A stretch of DNA of 64,000 bases from Psychrobacillus sp044762855 (GCF_044762855.1 NZ_JBIWFB010000011.1:68580-132579); one strand, 5' to 3'. Positions 16,225 through 24,317 are shown, counted from the stretch's first letter. Translations and numbers: made by a program. The notes: generated from the sequence alone by a model not told the origin.

Positions 16225-16258
16225 ACCTAAACTAAAGCAGCAGGTTAGTTTAATAAGA
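16225..16258 (+). repeat. Array repeat 20 (right half)
   Basis: CCTAAACTAAAGCAGCAGGTTAGTTTAATAAG. Only the second hairpin is present. Confidence 0.8.
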
Positions 16259-16295
16259 AATTTGGGAAATAGCTTATACTCTTTAACGAGGGAAG

Positions 16296-16580
16296 ATGAA
16301 TTTGAACGCGAAAACCTTACTAGAATGGGAACAAAAACACGATGCCAAAAGGCAAACAATTAAGGGATTTTGGGACTGTTTTAAGAAATGGCAGGCGGAA
16401 GATAAATACGATTTTTTAGATTTTGACAGTATTCCCTTAGAATATAAAATGTTAGAAATAAGACAGAACTTGAACACCGTACGAAAAGCACTAAAAGAGT
16501 GTATTGAAAGAAAAGTAATTTCAAATATTACTGGAATTGATGAAGCTTCCATAGAAATAATAAAGAAACAATATTGTTAA
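16296..16580 (+). CDS. Hypothetical helical protein, 94 aa
   Basis: A soluble, Lys/Glu-rich, mostly helical protein with no recognised domain. The start is either the ATG at 16296, only a few bases from GAGGGA, or the TTG two codons later, which is better spaced. The TAA stop is joined to the left box of array repeat 21 (TTAAACTAAAGGGG). Confidence 0.6.
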   Translation: MNLNAKTLLEWEQKHDAKRQTIKGFWDCFKKWQAEDKYDFLDFDSIPLEYKMLEIRQNLNTVRKALKECIERKVISNITGIDEASIEIIKKQYC

Positions 16581-16606
16581 ACTAAAGGGGCAGTTTAATA
16601 AAATAA
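16572..16606 (+). repeat. Array repeat 21 (collapsed, contains a stop codon)
   Basis: TTGTTAAACTAAAGGGGCAGTTTAATAAAATAA fuses left and right boxes and provides the stop of the preceding gene. Confidence 0.7.
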
Positions 16607-16625
16607 ACAAAATGGGGGTGAATTT

Positions 16626-17018
16626 TTGAAAAGAAACAAAGTAATAATTTTCATTTTATCTGCGATTTTTTTATTGTGCTTAGTGTGGATTTTATTTCCT
16701 AATAAAAGTGCAGAAGTAAAAAGTTTCACCTATGAGATAGAGGAAAACAATGACGAACTTATTATTGAAGTTAATTTTCAATTCACTAACACTACAGGCA
16801 ATTTTAGTTATGCAACTATTGTTTTAGACAGTTTTTTTTATCAACGACTTAAGAATCCAGAATCTATTGAACCCATTTTTTTAAACGGTGTAGTATCTGG
16901 TTCTACAAGAATAATTATTAACAAAGAGGACTTAACTTCAGACTTTATTGAATCGTTAAAATCAAAGGAAAGAAATCCTTTTCATGCTATAAGTATAGGT
17001 GAAGAAATTAGTTTGTAA
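16626..17018 (+). CDS. Membrane-anchored extracellular protein, 130 aa
   Basis: Starts at TTG after GGGGGTG. One N-terminal membrane helix (residues 6-24) lacks a lipobox cysteine, and is followed by a beta-rich external domain (KSFTYEIEENNDELIIEVNFQF). The family is not recognised. It lies between repeats 21 and 22. Confidence 0.7.
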   Translation: MKRNKVIIFILSAIFLLCLVWILFPNKSAEVKSFTYEIEENNDELIIEVNFQFTNTTGNFSYATIVLDSFFYQRLKNPESIEPIFLNGVVSGSTRIIINKEDLTSDFIESLKSKERNPFHAISIGEEISL

Positions 17019-17019
17019 T

Positions 17020-17097
17020 AACTTAACTAACGGGTGCTTTACTTCAAGGAGAAGTAAAGCACTTTTTCATAACTAAAGGAGCAGCTTAGTTAAATTA
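17020..17097 (+). repeat. Array repeat 22 (full length)
   Basis: TTAACTAACGGGTGCTTTACTTCAAGGAGAAGTAAAGCAC with a T5 tract, then ATAACTAAAGGAGCAGCTTAGTTAAATTAG. Confidence 0.9.
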
Positions 17098-17134
17098 GAA
17101 TAAGCAGAAAATCAATCTGTAAGGGGCGTAGAAA

Positions 17135-17647
17135 TTGAGAGTTGCATTCTTTGACAGAGATGGCACTATAATTGAGGATTATCCAGACCATAATTGGACT
17201 GGAATAAAGCATCCAGTATTTATTGATGGTTCAATTAACACATTAAAAGAAGTTATGAAGAAAGGTTATAAAATAATAATTATTACCAATCAATACATTA
17301 TTAACGAAGGATACAATTCAATTGATCAATACCATGATATAAATAATCAAATGAAAAGTGAGTTAACTCGCCAAGGTATTGAACTACTTGATGTCTTTTA
17401 TTGTCCTCACGGTAGAGACGAAGGATGTAATTGTATTAAGCCTCAAAGTGGAATGATTAAGCAAGCAATCTGTAAATATCCTGGAATTAATTTAGGAGAG
17501 TCCTTTGTGATTGGTGACTCAGCAGTTGATGTAAAGTTAGCACTAAACATAGGAATTAAAGGTTTTGGGATAGGAGTAGGTTCTAATTACAAGAAAGAAA
17601 ATATATATCAATTGAACACTATTAAAGATTTAACAAAATATATTTAA
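17135..17647 (+). CDS. HAD-IIIA family phosphatase (GmhB/HisB-like)
   Basis: A 170-residue HAD phosphatase starting at TTG after AAGGGGCG. Motif I is FFDRDGTII near residue 5, motif II is IITNQ near residue 48, the catalytic lysine is in CIKPQSG, and motif IV is VIGDSAVDVKLA near residue 128. The Cys-rich loop CPHGRDEGCNC is the structural zinc site of the GmhB (heptose bisphosphate phosphatase) and histidinol-phosphatase group. The substrate is probably a phosphorylated sugar or a similar metabolite. Single-gene array unit. Confidence 0.88.
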   Translation: MRVAFFDRDGTIIEDYPDHNWTGIKHPVFIDGSINTLKEVMKKGYKIIIITNQYIINEGYNSIDQYHDINNQMKSELTRQGIELLDVFYCPHGRDEGCNCIKPQSGMIKQAICKYPGINLGESFVIGDSAVDVKLALNIGIKGFGIGVGSNYKKENIYQLNTIKDLTKYI

Positions 17648-17700
17648 TAGTGGTTTTTAGTTCTACTGAAACAAAGTATTTATATAAATAAACTTATATA

Positions 17701-17770
17701 TCAACTAACGGGGGCTTTAGTGAAAGACTATTGAGTTCAAATGCGGCTCTTTTTACTAGTTCAACAAAAG
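17701..17770 (+). repeat. Array repeat 23 (left half and hairpin)
   Basis: TCAACTAACGGGGGCTTTAGTGAAAGACTATTGAGTTC...GGCTC with a T5 tract, ending in a degenerate ACTAGTTCAACAAAAG. No clear right box. Confidence 0.7.
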
Positions 17771-17793
17771 AAAATATTTTAATTGGAGGTGAA

Positions 17794-18408
17794 ATGTTGA
17801 ATAGGCCCCAAAAAACTTGGTACAAAATCGTTGTGATAGTTACGGGAATATTTTTGTTCGTAGTAGTCGGGACTTTCTGGCTTTTGGGTGAATTTAAAGA
17901 ATCATTAATCCCAGATGAAAAAGAAGAGGAAAAGATAATTGAACAAGCAGAACAATACCTAGTAATAAAATATCCAAACATGAAATACGAAATTTCGTAT
18001 GTCCTTTTTGATAGTGGGGAGAACTACGGTAATTTCGATTATGCTGCAGTAATTTTAAATACAGAAACACAAAAATCGTTCATTGTTTATGAAAACAGAT
18101 TTACCAAAAAAGTAGAAGATGATATACCTATTAAGGAAGCTACAGAATTCATTGAACAAGCAACACCGAAAGTTAAAAGTTATATAAATGAAAGATTCGG
18201 CGAAACACAAGGTATAGCATTTACACCTTCGTCTGATGTAGGAGGTACACCTACACTTAATATCAGCTTAAAAAACAAAAAAGAAAAAATAAACGAAGAA
18301 ATGTTTCTATCTTTCATTGATCATCTACAGCATGAATTGAATATCGAACATGCAACCGTAAATATTATGTACGATAATGATGCTGAAACATGGTCAAAAG
18401 ATTTTTAA
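17794..18408 (+). CDS. Membrane-anchored protein, 204 aa
   Basis: One N-terminal membrane helix (residues 9-31) precedes an external domain of about 170 residues with alternating strands and helices (EEKIIEQAEQYLVIKYPN, then YAAVILNTE). It resembles Bacillus YfjL/YtmP-like hypotheticals, but I cannot assign a family. GGAGGTGAA sits 4-9 bases before the ATG at 17794, which is why the longer frame from 17731 is rejected. Confidence 0.7.
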   Translation: MLNRPQKTWYKIVVIVTGIFLFVVVGTFWLLGEFKESLIPDEKEEEKIIEQAEQYLVIKYPNMKYEISYVLFDSGENYGNFDYAAVILNTETQKSFIVYENRFTKKVEDDIPIKEATEFIEQATPKVKSYINERFGETQGIAFTPSSDVGGTPTLNISLKNKKEKINEEMFLSFIDHLQHELNIEHATVNIMYDNDAETWSKDF

Positions 18409-18558
18409 TAATTCATATAAGTCACATCTAAATTAGTGTGTTTCATAGTTCTAGGTTGTACGTTTTATATAGCGTTAAAGCGAACAGAACAGGAAGTATG
18501 TTATAGATTTAAACTTTAGCAAAATATTATTGGGAAGAAAAGATAGACCAAACATGAT

Positions 18559-18579
18559 AGAAGGTTAGTTGTATAAGGT
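18559..18579 (+). repeat. Array repeat 24 (right-box remnant)
   Basis: GAAGGTTAGTTGTATAAGG is all that can be recognised in an otherwise unmatched 215-bp gap. Confidence 0.4.
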
Positions 18580-18623
18580 CGAATAAATTTTATATCCATA
18601 TGCTTAAATAAGGGGGGAAGGTT

Positions 18624-19076
18624 TTGATTAAGGAAGTAGTGATAGAAGTTGATTTGGTCTCATTAGAGAAGAGGATACAGATTACAGGTAACATTTGTTT
18701 TACTATTGATTATCATCATTACTTTCCAGAACAAGACTGGTCAGACTTTGTAGTTATCATTTTATCTTGGTGGATTAAATCCTGTAAGGGGATTATTATT
18801 TCTGAAATAGGGAGAACATATAATTTTGATTTTATAGATGGTTCTCTAATTGTCATAGCTAAGAAGATAAGCAGTGACATTGCAGAACTTTCATTTTACG
18901 AAAATAATTCATCGAAAGTCCTCTTTAAAGCAGAGTGTTCCATTAACCAATTAAGAGATAGTTTACTGTCAACTTCAAAAAAGGTACTTAGAGCAATAGA
19001 TAGAGAAAAATGGCAAGATGATGATAGTGAAGAATTAAAAGATTTGGTAAATTCCTTAGACAAGTACCCTTTTTGA
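18624..19076 (+). CDS. Hypothetical protein, 150 aa (immunity-protein-like)
   Basis: Starts at TTG after AAGGGGGGAAGG. A soluble protein beginning with alternating strands (IKEVVIEVDLVSLEKRIQITG), an aromatic central part (WSDFVVIILSWWIK) and an acidic C-terminus. Size and composition recall polymorphic-toxin immunity proteins, but no motif proves this. It lies between repeats 24 and 25. Confidence 0.65.
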   Translation: MIKEVVIEVDLVSLEKRIQITGNICFTIDYHHYFPEQDWSDFVVIILSWWIKSCKGIIISEIGRTYNFDFIDGSLIVIAKKISSDIAELSFYENNSSKVLFKAECSINQLRDSLLSTSKKVLRAIDREKWQDDDSEELKDLVNSLDKYPF

Positions 19077-19093
19077 TGTTGGGAGTGACCCTG

Positions 19094-19142
19094 AAAAGCA
19101 TTTTAATCTTATTGAATTAACGCGACAGGTTTGTTTAAAAAG
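19094..19142 (+). repeat. Array repeat 25 (right half)
   Basis: AAAGCATTTTAATCTTATTGAATTAACGCGACAGGTTTGTTTAAAAAGG. Confidence 0.75.
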
Positions 19143-19265
19143 GAAATAATGAAAGCAATGAAGAATGGTACAAGAAGAGATGTACTTAATATATTAAGTA
19201 ATGAAAAGTATTGATTCTTATGCAACCAGTTTATCTAACAATAATGTTAGAAAGAGAGGAGAATA

Positions 19266-19496
19266 ATGCTTAACAAATTAAGAACACGGTTATTAATATG
19301 TGCTATTGTTTTTGGAATTTTAGATTTAATAACTCCGCTTGAGTTAATTCCTTTTATGATGTTGTCATTAGGTACTTCGATGTAGCTGTCAGGATTAGAT
19401 GATTTGAAAAAAGACAAAAAAGCAATATATGGTTATAAATACATAAGTATTTCTATAATTCTAAATTCGGTAGGTGTAATTAAATTTTTTATATAG
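19266..19496 (+). pseudogene. Small membrane protein gene with an in-frame amber stop
   Basis: GAGGAG precedes the ATG at 19266. The frame encodes 39 residues, meets TAG at 19383-19385, then continues in the same frame with clear coding character (LSGLDDLKKDKKAIYGYKYISI) to a second TAG at 19494. The full 76-codon product would have three membrane segments. A single base change explains the break. A 21-codon fragment (MKAMKNGTRRDVL...) lies just upstream at about 19149-19214 and may be another remnant. Confidence 0.7.
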
Positions 19497-19556
19497 TGTG
19501 TTGCATTGGACCAAGAAGGATTATTAACCTCTTATAGAACTAATTGAAATAAAAAG

Positions 19557-19646
19557 GTTCAACTAACGGGTGCTTTGGCAGAAGAAGAGGCTTCCTCCAG
19601 GAAACTTTTACTTATTGAACTAACGAAGCAGTCTAGTTGAATAAGA
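19557..19646 (+). repeat. Array repeat 26 (alternative hairpin)
   Basis: GTTCAACTAACGGGTGCTTTGGC, hairpin GAGG-ctt-CCTC, then CTTATTGAACTAACGAAGCAGTCTAGTTGAATAAGAAGG. Confidence 0.9.
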
Positions 19647-19712
19647 AGGTTTTTTTGAAAGGTGTTGAAAAAGTTAAAGCAAGTAAACTTTTGAACAAAA
19701 GTGAAGGCGTTC

Positions 19713-19783
19713 TAAGAGTGCTTTACTTTCTGTTGGATCAGGCATTTTATATTGAACTACCAAGACAGGTTTATTGAATAGGA
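19713..19783 (+). repeat. Array repeat 27 (divergent)
   Basis: AGAGTGCTTTACTTTCTG...GGCATTTTATATTGAACTACCAAGACAGGTTTATTGAATAGG. It is close behind repeat 26, so the spacer between them holds no gene. Confidence 0.7.
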
Positions 19784-20877
19784 AGTTGGAGGAGATATTA
19801 ATTTTAAATCATCATAAAGTTGCTGAAATATACGAAGCTTATTTAAGTCCACTAGTATCAGAGTTGTACGAGTTGAAAGGCTACAAAACAAGTCTAATTA
19901 ATGCTCATGACGGAGGGAGGAATGTCGTTTATAACTGTGAGAAAGAGGGCGCTAGTGCAAAAATACTCAGAATCACCTATTTAAATGACAGGAGCCGAGA
20001 GGATCTGTTGGGCGAAGTTGAATATATCCAATATTTATTCAAGCATGGCGGTAGTGTCTCGAATGTAATCAGCTCCCGGAAGGGGAATCTGCTGGAAGAA
20101 ATCACTTATTATGATTACAACTTTTTTGTCTGTCTGTTCGAAAAGGCTAAGGGAAAAATGCTTGTAGAAAATCATTATCGGTACCGTGAAGGAGTTCCTA
20201 TTACGGAATACTATTATAACTGTGGTAAAGTTCTCGGTAAGCTGCACCAATTGTCAAAAAGCTATTCTCCTGTTCATAAACGGTACAGTTTCTTTGATAA
20301 GTACAATGTCGAGTATATCGATAATCTGATACCGGGTACGTTACCCCTGCTTAAGGAGAAGATGGTAGAGCTTCTTAGAACCTTAGAAGGATTGGACAAG
20401 AACTCTAAGTCTTTCGGTATGGTACATTTTGATTACAATGATGGTAATTATATGATTGACTTTGATACCGGACAAATCACTGTATTTGATTTCGATAACT
20501 CTTGTTTCTGTTGGTATATGTATGACTTGGCGAATGCCTGGATGCTCGGATTGGGCTGGATACAATTCGAACCAGATGCCGGTAAACGAAAAGACTTTAT
20601 GGATGATTATTTCAAAACAGTACTCGAGGGATACACATCTGAGACCAAAATCGAAGATTCGATGTTGAATAATTTGTCCTTGTTTATCCAAATTACCCTC
20701 ATGGAAAATATAATTGATGCTTTCGAGGTCATGCGGAATAATGGTGGAGAGCTGCAGTGCGATGAAGAGTTGTCATATAGCATAAAATGCCTCGAAGAAG
20801 ATATCCCGTATAAGGGATTTTTCCATGAAGTTTTCTCCTGCGAAGAACCTTTCGAGTGTGAGAAACGAAATATTTAA
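19774..20877 (+). CDS. Aminoglycoside-phosphotransferase-like kinase
   Basis: About 360 residues of the APH/choline kinase fold. The catalytic loop is MVHFDYNDGNYMID (near residue 215), with the HxDxxxxN pattern, followed by the metal-binding VFDFDNS. The N-lobe reads RNVVYNCEKEG then AKILRIT. Substrates of this family include aminoglycosides, choline and sugars; none can be chosen here. The frame opens at TTG 19774, inside array repeat 27; a strong GGAGGAG at 19788 is instead spaced 8 bases from an ATT at 19801, so the true start is uncertain. Its base composition is less AT-rich than its neighbours, which suggests separate acquisition. Confidence 0.8.
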   Translation: MNRKLEEILILNHHKVAEIYEAYLSPLVSELYELKGYKTSLINAHDGGRNVVYNCEKEGASAKILRITYLNDRSREDLLGEVEYIQYLFKHGGSVSNVISSRKGNLLEEITYYDYNFFVCLFEKAKGKMLVENHYRYREGVPITEYYYNCGKVLGKLHQLSKSYSPVHKRYSFFDKYNVEYIDNLIPGTLPLLKEKMVELLRTLEGLDKNSKSFGMVHFDYNDGNYMIDFDTGQITVFDFDNSCFCWYMYDLANAWMLGLGWIQFEPDAGKRKDFMDDYFKTVLEGYTSETKIEDSMLNNLSLFIQITLMENIIDAFEVMRNNGGELQCDEELSYSIKCLEEDIPYKGFFHEVFSCEEPFECEKRNI

Positions 20878-21086
20878 TCCATCAATTTCCGAAGATGACG
20901 ACTATATACTCATAGAACAATAGCAAGGTAGTAGTTGTGTCCGTTGCATTACTACACCAGTTAACGAGGGTTCTATCTCATTTCATAAATCAGTGGGTTT
21001 TTCCGTATCCTTAAAAATTTATTATTCTGTTCCAAGACAAGACCTTATTTATTTTCTATAAATATTGCTACTTAAAATAATTTTTA
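20878..21086. other. Non-coding stretch after the phosphotransferase gene
   Basis: I find no gene. A small GTAGTA...TACTAC hairpin (about 20928-20955) is present without a T-run. Confidence 0.35.
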
Positions 21087-21223
21087 TGCAACTAACAGGT
21101 GCTTTAGCTAAACAAGGCCATCATTTTAGATGGTCTATTTTTGCGTCCAAGATATCAAGAATATTTCGGCTATCCTTTGTGTAATGTTACACTTAATCTA
21201 ACGAAGTAGAAGGGTCGAAAAAG
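21087..21223 (+). repeat. Array repeat 28 (long variant)
   Basis: GCAACTAACAGGTGCTTTAGC, hairpin GGCCATC-atttta-GATGGTC with TATTTTT, tail TTTGTGTAATGTTACACTTAATCTAACGAAGTAGAAGGGTCGAAAAAG. Confidence 0.85.
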
Positions 21224-21242
21224 AATGATAATATAAATAACA

Positions 21243-21267
21243 GCCTCATCAAGTTACTTGATGAGGC
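21243..21267. terminator. Hairpin terminator at the 3' end of the minus-strand gene
   Basis: GCCTCATCAAGT-TACTTGATGAGGC is a near-perfect stem. On the minus strand it is followed by a T-rich sequence, fitting the end of the gene at 21277-22059. Confidence 0.75.
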
Positions 21268-21276
21268 AAAGGTTCA

Positions 21277-22059
21277 CTATTTTTTAGATTTTTCACGTTC
21301 ATTTTTTTGTTTTAGCTTTAACCAGAAATCGGGTGGTTCATAGTTAATTAAAGAATAATCAAGTTCTGCTCCATTTGTCGCTAACTGAACTAACAAAAAT
21401 TTCTCCTTATTACTCGGGTGTATATCTGCTGTTTTAATGCTTATAACCTCTACTCCTGTCCGTTTAGGTGTTCCGACAACAACAACTTGATTTCCTTTTG
21501 TATAAACATCTGTGATATTTGTTTGAAACACAACTATATACAGATCAAGGTCTGTTTCATTTGCCGCAGTATTAAAAGCAATACCTACATCTTGTTGAAA
21601 ATTTAATTCAGCTGAAATTCCAATGGCATAAAAAGGGAATATACGGTGGAGAGCATAGTGTATTCTAGAAGGAATATAGCTCCATCTCCCACCCCAAAAT
21701 GTGCTATGCCAGTGTTCTTCATATATTGGTCTAATATAGTTCGGGTCGCTTTTTATTACTTTGAAAGGAATTTTTGTTCCTTCATTTAACACTTCTGAAA
21801 TAGGGATAACATCGGTAGGGAAATGCACCTCTGTTCCTTTTTCAAATGGGAAAGGTGAATCAAGAATAGTGGTAGGTTTAGGTGGTTCGAGGCTATCTAA
21901 ACGTTGTTCTAATTCGTGAATTTGTTCCTGTTCACTTTTATCACTATTTGGTTGCGAGAAAGATAACTCCATCGATTTTGTATTTATTGACTTACTGTAA
22001 ACAAATAAGCTTAAAATAGCTGTAAAACAAATAATATAACCTATCCTTGTTTTTAACAT
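21277..22059 (-). CDS. Exported protein with coiled-coil N-terminus, 260 aa
   Basis: An N-terminal membrane helix or signal (residues 6-22), a short predicted coiled coil (QEQIHELEQRLDSLE) and a C-terminal domain containing the aromatic stretch EEHWHSTFWGGRWSY and later beta strands. GAGGTGAT precedes the ATG. The family is not recognised. It is on the minus strand with its own terminator, unlike almost every other gene in the array, so it may be a resident gene or an inverted insertion. Confidence 0.7.
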   Translation of the reverse strand: MLKTRIGYIICFTAILSLFVYSKSINTKSMELSFSQPNSDKSEQEQIHELEQRLDSLEPPKPTTILDSPFPFEKGTEVHFPTDVIPISEVLNEGTKIPFKVIKSDPNYIRPIYEEHWHSTFWGGRWSYIPSRIHYALHRIFPFYAIGISAELNFQQDVGIAFNTAANETDLDLYIVVFQTNITDVYTKGNQVVVVGTPKRTGVEVISIKTADIHPSNKEKFLLVQLATNGAELDYSLINYEPPDFWLKLKQKNEREKSKK

Positions 22060-22116
22060 ATTCTAATCACCTCACCATATTATCTGCTTTTACGAGGGAG
22101 TTATGCGTAAGATTAG

Positions 22117-22150
22117 TTGTCTAACTGTGGGTGCTTTAGTTAAACAAGAT
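22117..22150 (+). repeat. Array repeat 29 (left half)
   Basis: TTGTCTAACTGTGGGTGCTTTAGTTAAACAAG. No right half is visible before the next gene. Confidence 0.6.
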
Positions 22151-22189
22151 TAGTGGAGAAAACATTTCAAAAGGGAGAGAGATTCATAA

Positions 22190-22528
22190 ATGGATTGGAA
22201 TTGGAATGAAACCAGCATTAGCCTTCCATATACATCCGATACCTTCAGGACATTGTTAGATACTGTCTGTAGGAAAGAAAACGAGTTTTCACAATATGAT
22301 TTTGCTATGTGGTGCGATAATTTAACGATGGCATTCGATGATGATGAAGGTGAGGAATTGAATGAGTTTGATTCACTAGTATTTAGTATTGCAAGGGAGA
22401 TTGAATGTCAATGGGATTTATATTGGTTTGAACTATATTCATTTGAAGAATTAAGAAAAATAGACCAATCGAAATTAAAGTTACCACTTAGTTGGTTTAT
22501 AGAATGGTCAAAGAAATTATGTGAATAA
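22190..22528 (+). CDS. Acidic hypothetical protein, 112 aa
   Basis: A soluble, Trp- and acid-rich protein (MDWNWNETSISLPY, then FAMWCDNLTMAFDDDEGEELNE). The family is not recognised. AAAGGGAGAGAG precedes the ATG. The next gene follows after 57 bp without a repeat, so the two may be co-transcribed; the second is a HEAT-repeat protein. Confidence 0.65.
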   Translation: MDWNWNETSISLPYTSDTFRTLLDTVCRKENEFSQYDFAMWCDNLTMAFDDDEGEELNEFDSLVFSIAREIECQWDLYWFELYSFEELRKIDQSKLKLPLSWFIEWSKKLCE

Positions 22529-22585
22529 GAAAAGTTATAATCTATATTTAAATAGGGTAAATGACAAGGAGTTTGGGTAAGTATT

Positions 22586-23086
22586 ATGAACAATAATTCA
22601 TTAAGATCGGCAATAGAAAATGAACAGTTTGAGAAAGCAGAAGTCATTTTAGAGGAAATTAGCAGAAGTAAGGATATTCAAGCAATTCCTCTACTTATTG
22701 AATACTTACAAAGCACAGAAAATGCTTTATTAAGAAACTCCATTGCTTTAACGTTAAGTGATATTGGGAACGAAGAAGTAGTACAATCGTTAATAGATGT
22801 TATTAACGACCCAAAAACTTTAGGTTATAGAGGAACACTATTATACGCACTAGAACCATTCGATTGTTCAGCATATTTAGAAACACTAATTTACCATTTG
22901 ATAAATGGTAAATTTGAAGTACAAGCACAAGCATATCAATTGATAGAATCCATTAAAGGTGAATTATCTGAGGAAGTTTTATTAAGCTGTATTATTGAGG
23001 TAAAAGAAGAGTTAAATGAAATAGAACGACAAAAGGATATAATGTCAGATACGTTAGAAATGTTGCTTGCTTTTAAGAAAAAATAA
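22586..23086 (+). CDS. HEAT-repeat protein, 166 aa
   Basis: Tandem helical pairs of HEAT type are visible: SRSKDIQAIPLLIEYLQ, then ALLRNSIALTLSDIGNEEVVQSLIDVIND, then GTLLYALEPFDCSAYLETLIYHL. Such repeats form a curved protein-binding surface; the partner is unknown. AAGGAG precedes the ATG. It pairs with the upstream acidic 112-residue gene as a probable two-gene cassette. Confidence 0.75.
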   Translation: MNNNSLRSAIENEQFEKAEVILEEISRSKDIQAIPLLIEYLQSTENALLRNSIALTLSDIGNEEVVQSLIDVINDPKTLGYRGTLLYALEPFDCSAYLETLIYHLINGKFEVQAQAYQLIESIKGELSEEVLLSCIIEVKEELNEIERQKDIMSDTLEMLLAFKKK

Positions 23087-23093
23087 TTAAGTC

Positions 23094-23230
23094 TTCTTTC
23101 AAGCTGGGGCTTTACATAAAGAAAGACGAAATGCTATGGTATATTCTTTTTCTTGTTCAACTAGGGTTAGGGGGGGCTTTAGTTAATTGTGACTTTCATG
23201 GTTTGTTTTTTATACAAAACATCAAGAAAA
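23094..23230 (+). repeat. Array repeat 30 (two degenerate copies in tandem)
   Basis: CTTTCAAGCTGGGGCTTTACATAAAGAAAG...CTTTTTCTTGTTCAACTAGGGTTAG, then GGGGGGCTTTAGTTAATTGTGACTTTCATGG. Two left-type segments follow each other without a gene. Confidence 0.6.
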
Positions 23231-23548
23231 TTAAAAAGCCTATATTGGAAGGAGACCAACGTTGGCATTCAACCCTTTAGCATCCCCTTTTAACATCAGT
23301 AATGTGTAGCCAAACGGCCGAGAAAATCTGCTAAATGGACGTATTCAGTTATGAAAATCGCTGTCCAATTGTCGAATGACTGATCAACTTTAATCCGATT
23401 TCTTCTAAAAACTTTGGTTGAGAACAAAGTACTAATAATCGATGTGCTAACGTATAATTCAAAAGATTTATCCGTTTTTTCAATTGCGAAAGCTAATTAG
23501 CTTTGGACGCTGATATGTTGAATTTAATACGAAATATTCAGAAAGGTA
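23231..23548. other. Non-coding or decayed stretch
   Basis: A good ribosome site (GGAAGGAG, about 23247) precedes TTG 23262, but the frame (MAFNPLASPFNISNV) stops after 15 codons, so this is probably a decayed gene start. No other gene is visible. Confidence 0.4.
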
Positions 23549-23578
23549 TTGACATTCAGAAATAAGTAATGATATCCT
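23549..23578 (+). promoter_or_regulatory. Sigma-A promoter for the leader-peptide transcript
   Basis: TTGACA at 23549-23554 and TATCCT at 23573-23578 are 18 bp apart. The leader peptide gene begins about 40 bp downstream. Confidence 0.65.
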
Positions 23579-23619
23579 ATAGTAGTTAGATATTCAAATT
23601 AGAAATGGAGGTACGGAAA

Positions 23620-23697
23620 ATGACTACATTTAATGCTTTAATAATTAATCGTATATTGATTTCGTGCCCAACCTCTAATAATTTTTTTTGTAAATAA
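23620..23697 (+). CDS. Leader peptide, 25 aa
   Basis: GGAGG lies 8 bases before the ATG. The peptide begins MTTFNALIINRILIS and ends in CK. The ribosome site can pair with CAACCTC within the coding region, just before a T8 tract at 23682, so ribosome position would decide whether a terminator forms. This is the layout of antibiotic- or stress-responsive attenuators upstream of resistance genes. I do not recognise the exact peptide. Confidence 0.6.
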   Translation: MTTFNALIINRILISCPTSNNFFCK

Positions 23698-23700
23698 TTA

Positions 23701-23730
23701 ACGGATGGCATGTTATGCCGTTCTTTTTCT
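23701..23730 (+). terminator. Leader terminator 1
   Basis: GGCAT-gtt-ATGCC stem followed by TTCTTTTTCT, directly after the leader peptide. Confidence 0.65.
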
Positions 23731-23733
23731 ATG

Positions 23734-23769
23734 AGCACACGCTTATGTAAAGAAGCGTGTGCTTTTTTG
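23734..23769 (+). terminator. Leader terminator 2 (strong)
   Basis: AGCACACGCTT-atgtaaag-AAGCGTGTGCT is a perfect 11-bp stem followed by six T residues. Confidence 0.85.
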
Positions 23770-23850
23770 TGTGCTTTTTTAGAAATTTGGTGTTTTCACG
23801 CATTGCGTGTTGCATATATAAACAAAATAACAAGAAAAGGAGTGCTGGTG

Positions 23851-23910
23851 ATGATGATCATGAAACAGCGAAGAAAGTTATTAAAAAAGGAATATCTCGA
23901 AAGTGGATAG
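23851..23910 (+). CDS. Basic small peptide, 19 aa
   Basis: AAAAGGAG is 8 bases before the ATG. The peptide MMIMKQRRKLLKKEYLESG is strongly basic. It lies just after the leader terminators and could be a second regulatory peptide or a short toxin-like product. An overlapping +1 frame (DDDHETAKKVIKKG...) has comparable coding character but no start. Confidence 0.4.
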   Translation: MMIMKQRRKLLKKEYLESG

Positions 23911-23994
23911 CGCCGGTTGGGGAAAGAAAAACCCCAGTTGACTAAAATGATGCTATTGGCTTAAGCGGAAAAATAATAAATGAGGAGGAAAAAA

Positions 23995-24114
23995 ATGATG
24001 ATCCCAAAAATAAGTGGTAAGCAGAATAAATTTGTAGGTAAAAATAAATTGGAGTCGCCAACACACTATTTAGGTGAAAAGTGGCTAACAGGAATGGTGT
24101 TAGCTACACCTTAA
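23995..24114 (+). CDS. Small basic protein, 39 aa
   Basis: GAGGAGGA precedes tandem ATG codons. The product is Lys/Gly-rich (KISGKQNKFVGKNKLES) with an aromatic/hydrophobic end. The family is not recognised. It belongs to the run of three tiny genes downstream of the attenuator. Confidence 0.5.
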   Translation: MMIPKISGKQNKFVGKNKLESPTHYLGEKWLTGMVLATP

Positions 24115-24128
24115 CAATATAATTAGGC

Positions 24129-24144
24129 TTCTCCTTAAGGAGAA
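24129..24144 (+). promoter_or_regulatory. Palindrome covering the ribosome site of the 55-aa gene
   Basis: TTCTCCTTAAGGAGAA is a perfect 16-bp palindrome. The AAGGAGA ribosome site lies in its right arm, 5 bases before the ATG at 24150, so a TCTCC-ttaa-GGAGA hairpin would hide it. Confidence 0.5.
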
Positions 24145-24149
24145 AAATA

Positions 24150-24317
24150 ATGTTTACGAATAACGATATAGAATATGTAAAGCAACGGATGGCTGACTTG
24201 GAAAAGGAAGCAAGACAATATAAATTAGGACATAACTACCTATCTAGAAAAAAGAAAATGCAAAAATCTTTTTGGAAAAGAGTCTTGAGTTATTTTACAG
24301 GCGTAAATTCAAAATAA
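24150..24317 (+). CDS. Small basic helical protein, 55 aa
   Basis: A Lys/Arg-rich amphipathic peptide (DIEYVKQRMADLEKEARQYKLG, then SRKKKMQKSFWKRVLSYFTG). The first half could form a coiled coil and the basic end could bind nucleic acid or membrane. The family is not recognised. Its ribosome site sits in a palindrome. Confidence 0.55.
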   Translation: MFTNNDIEYVKQRMADLEKEARQYKLGHNYLSRKKKMQKSFWKRVLSYFTGVNSK

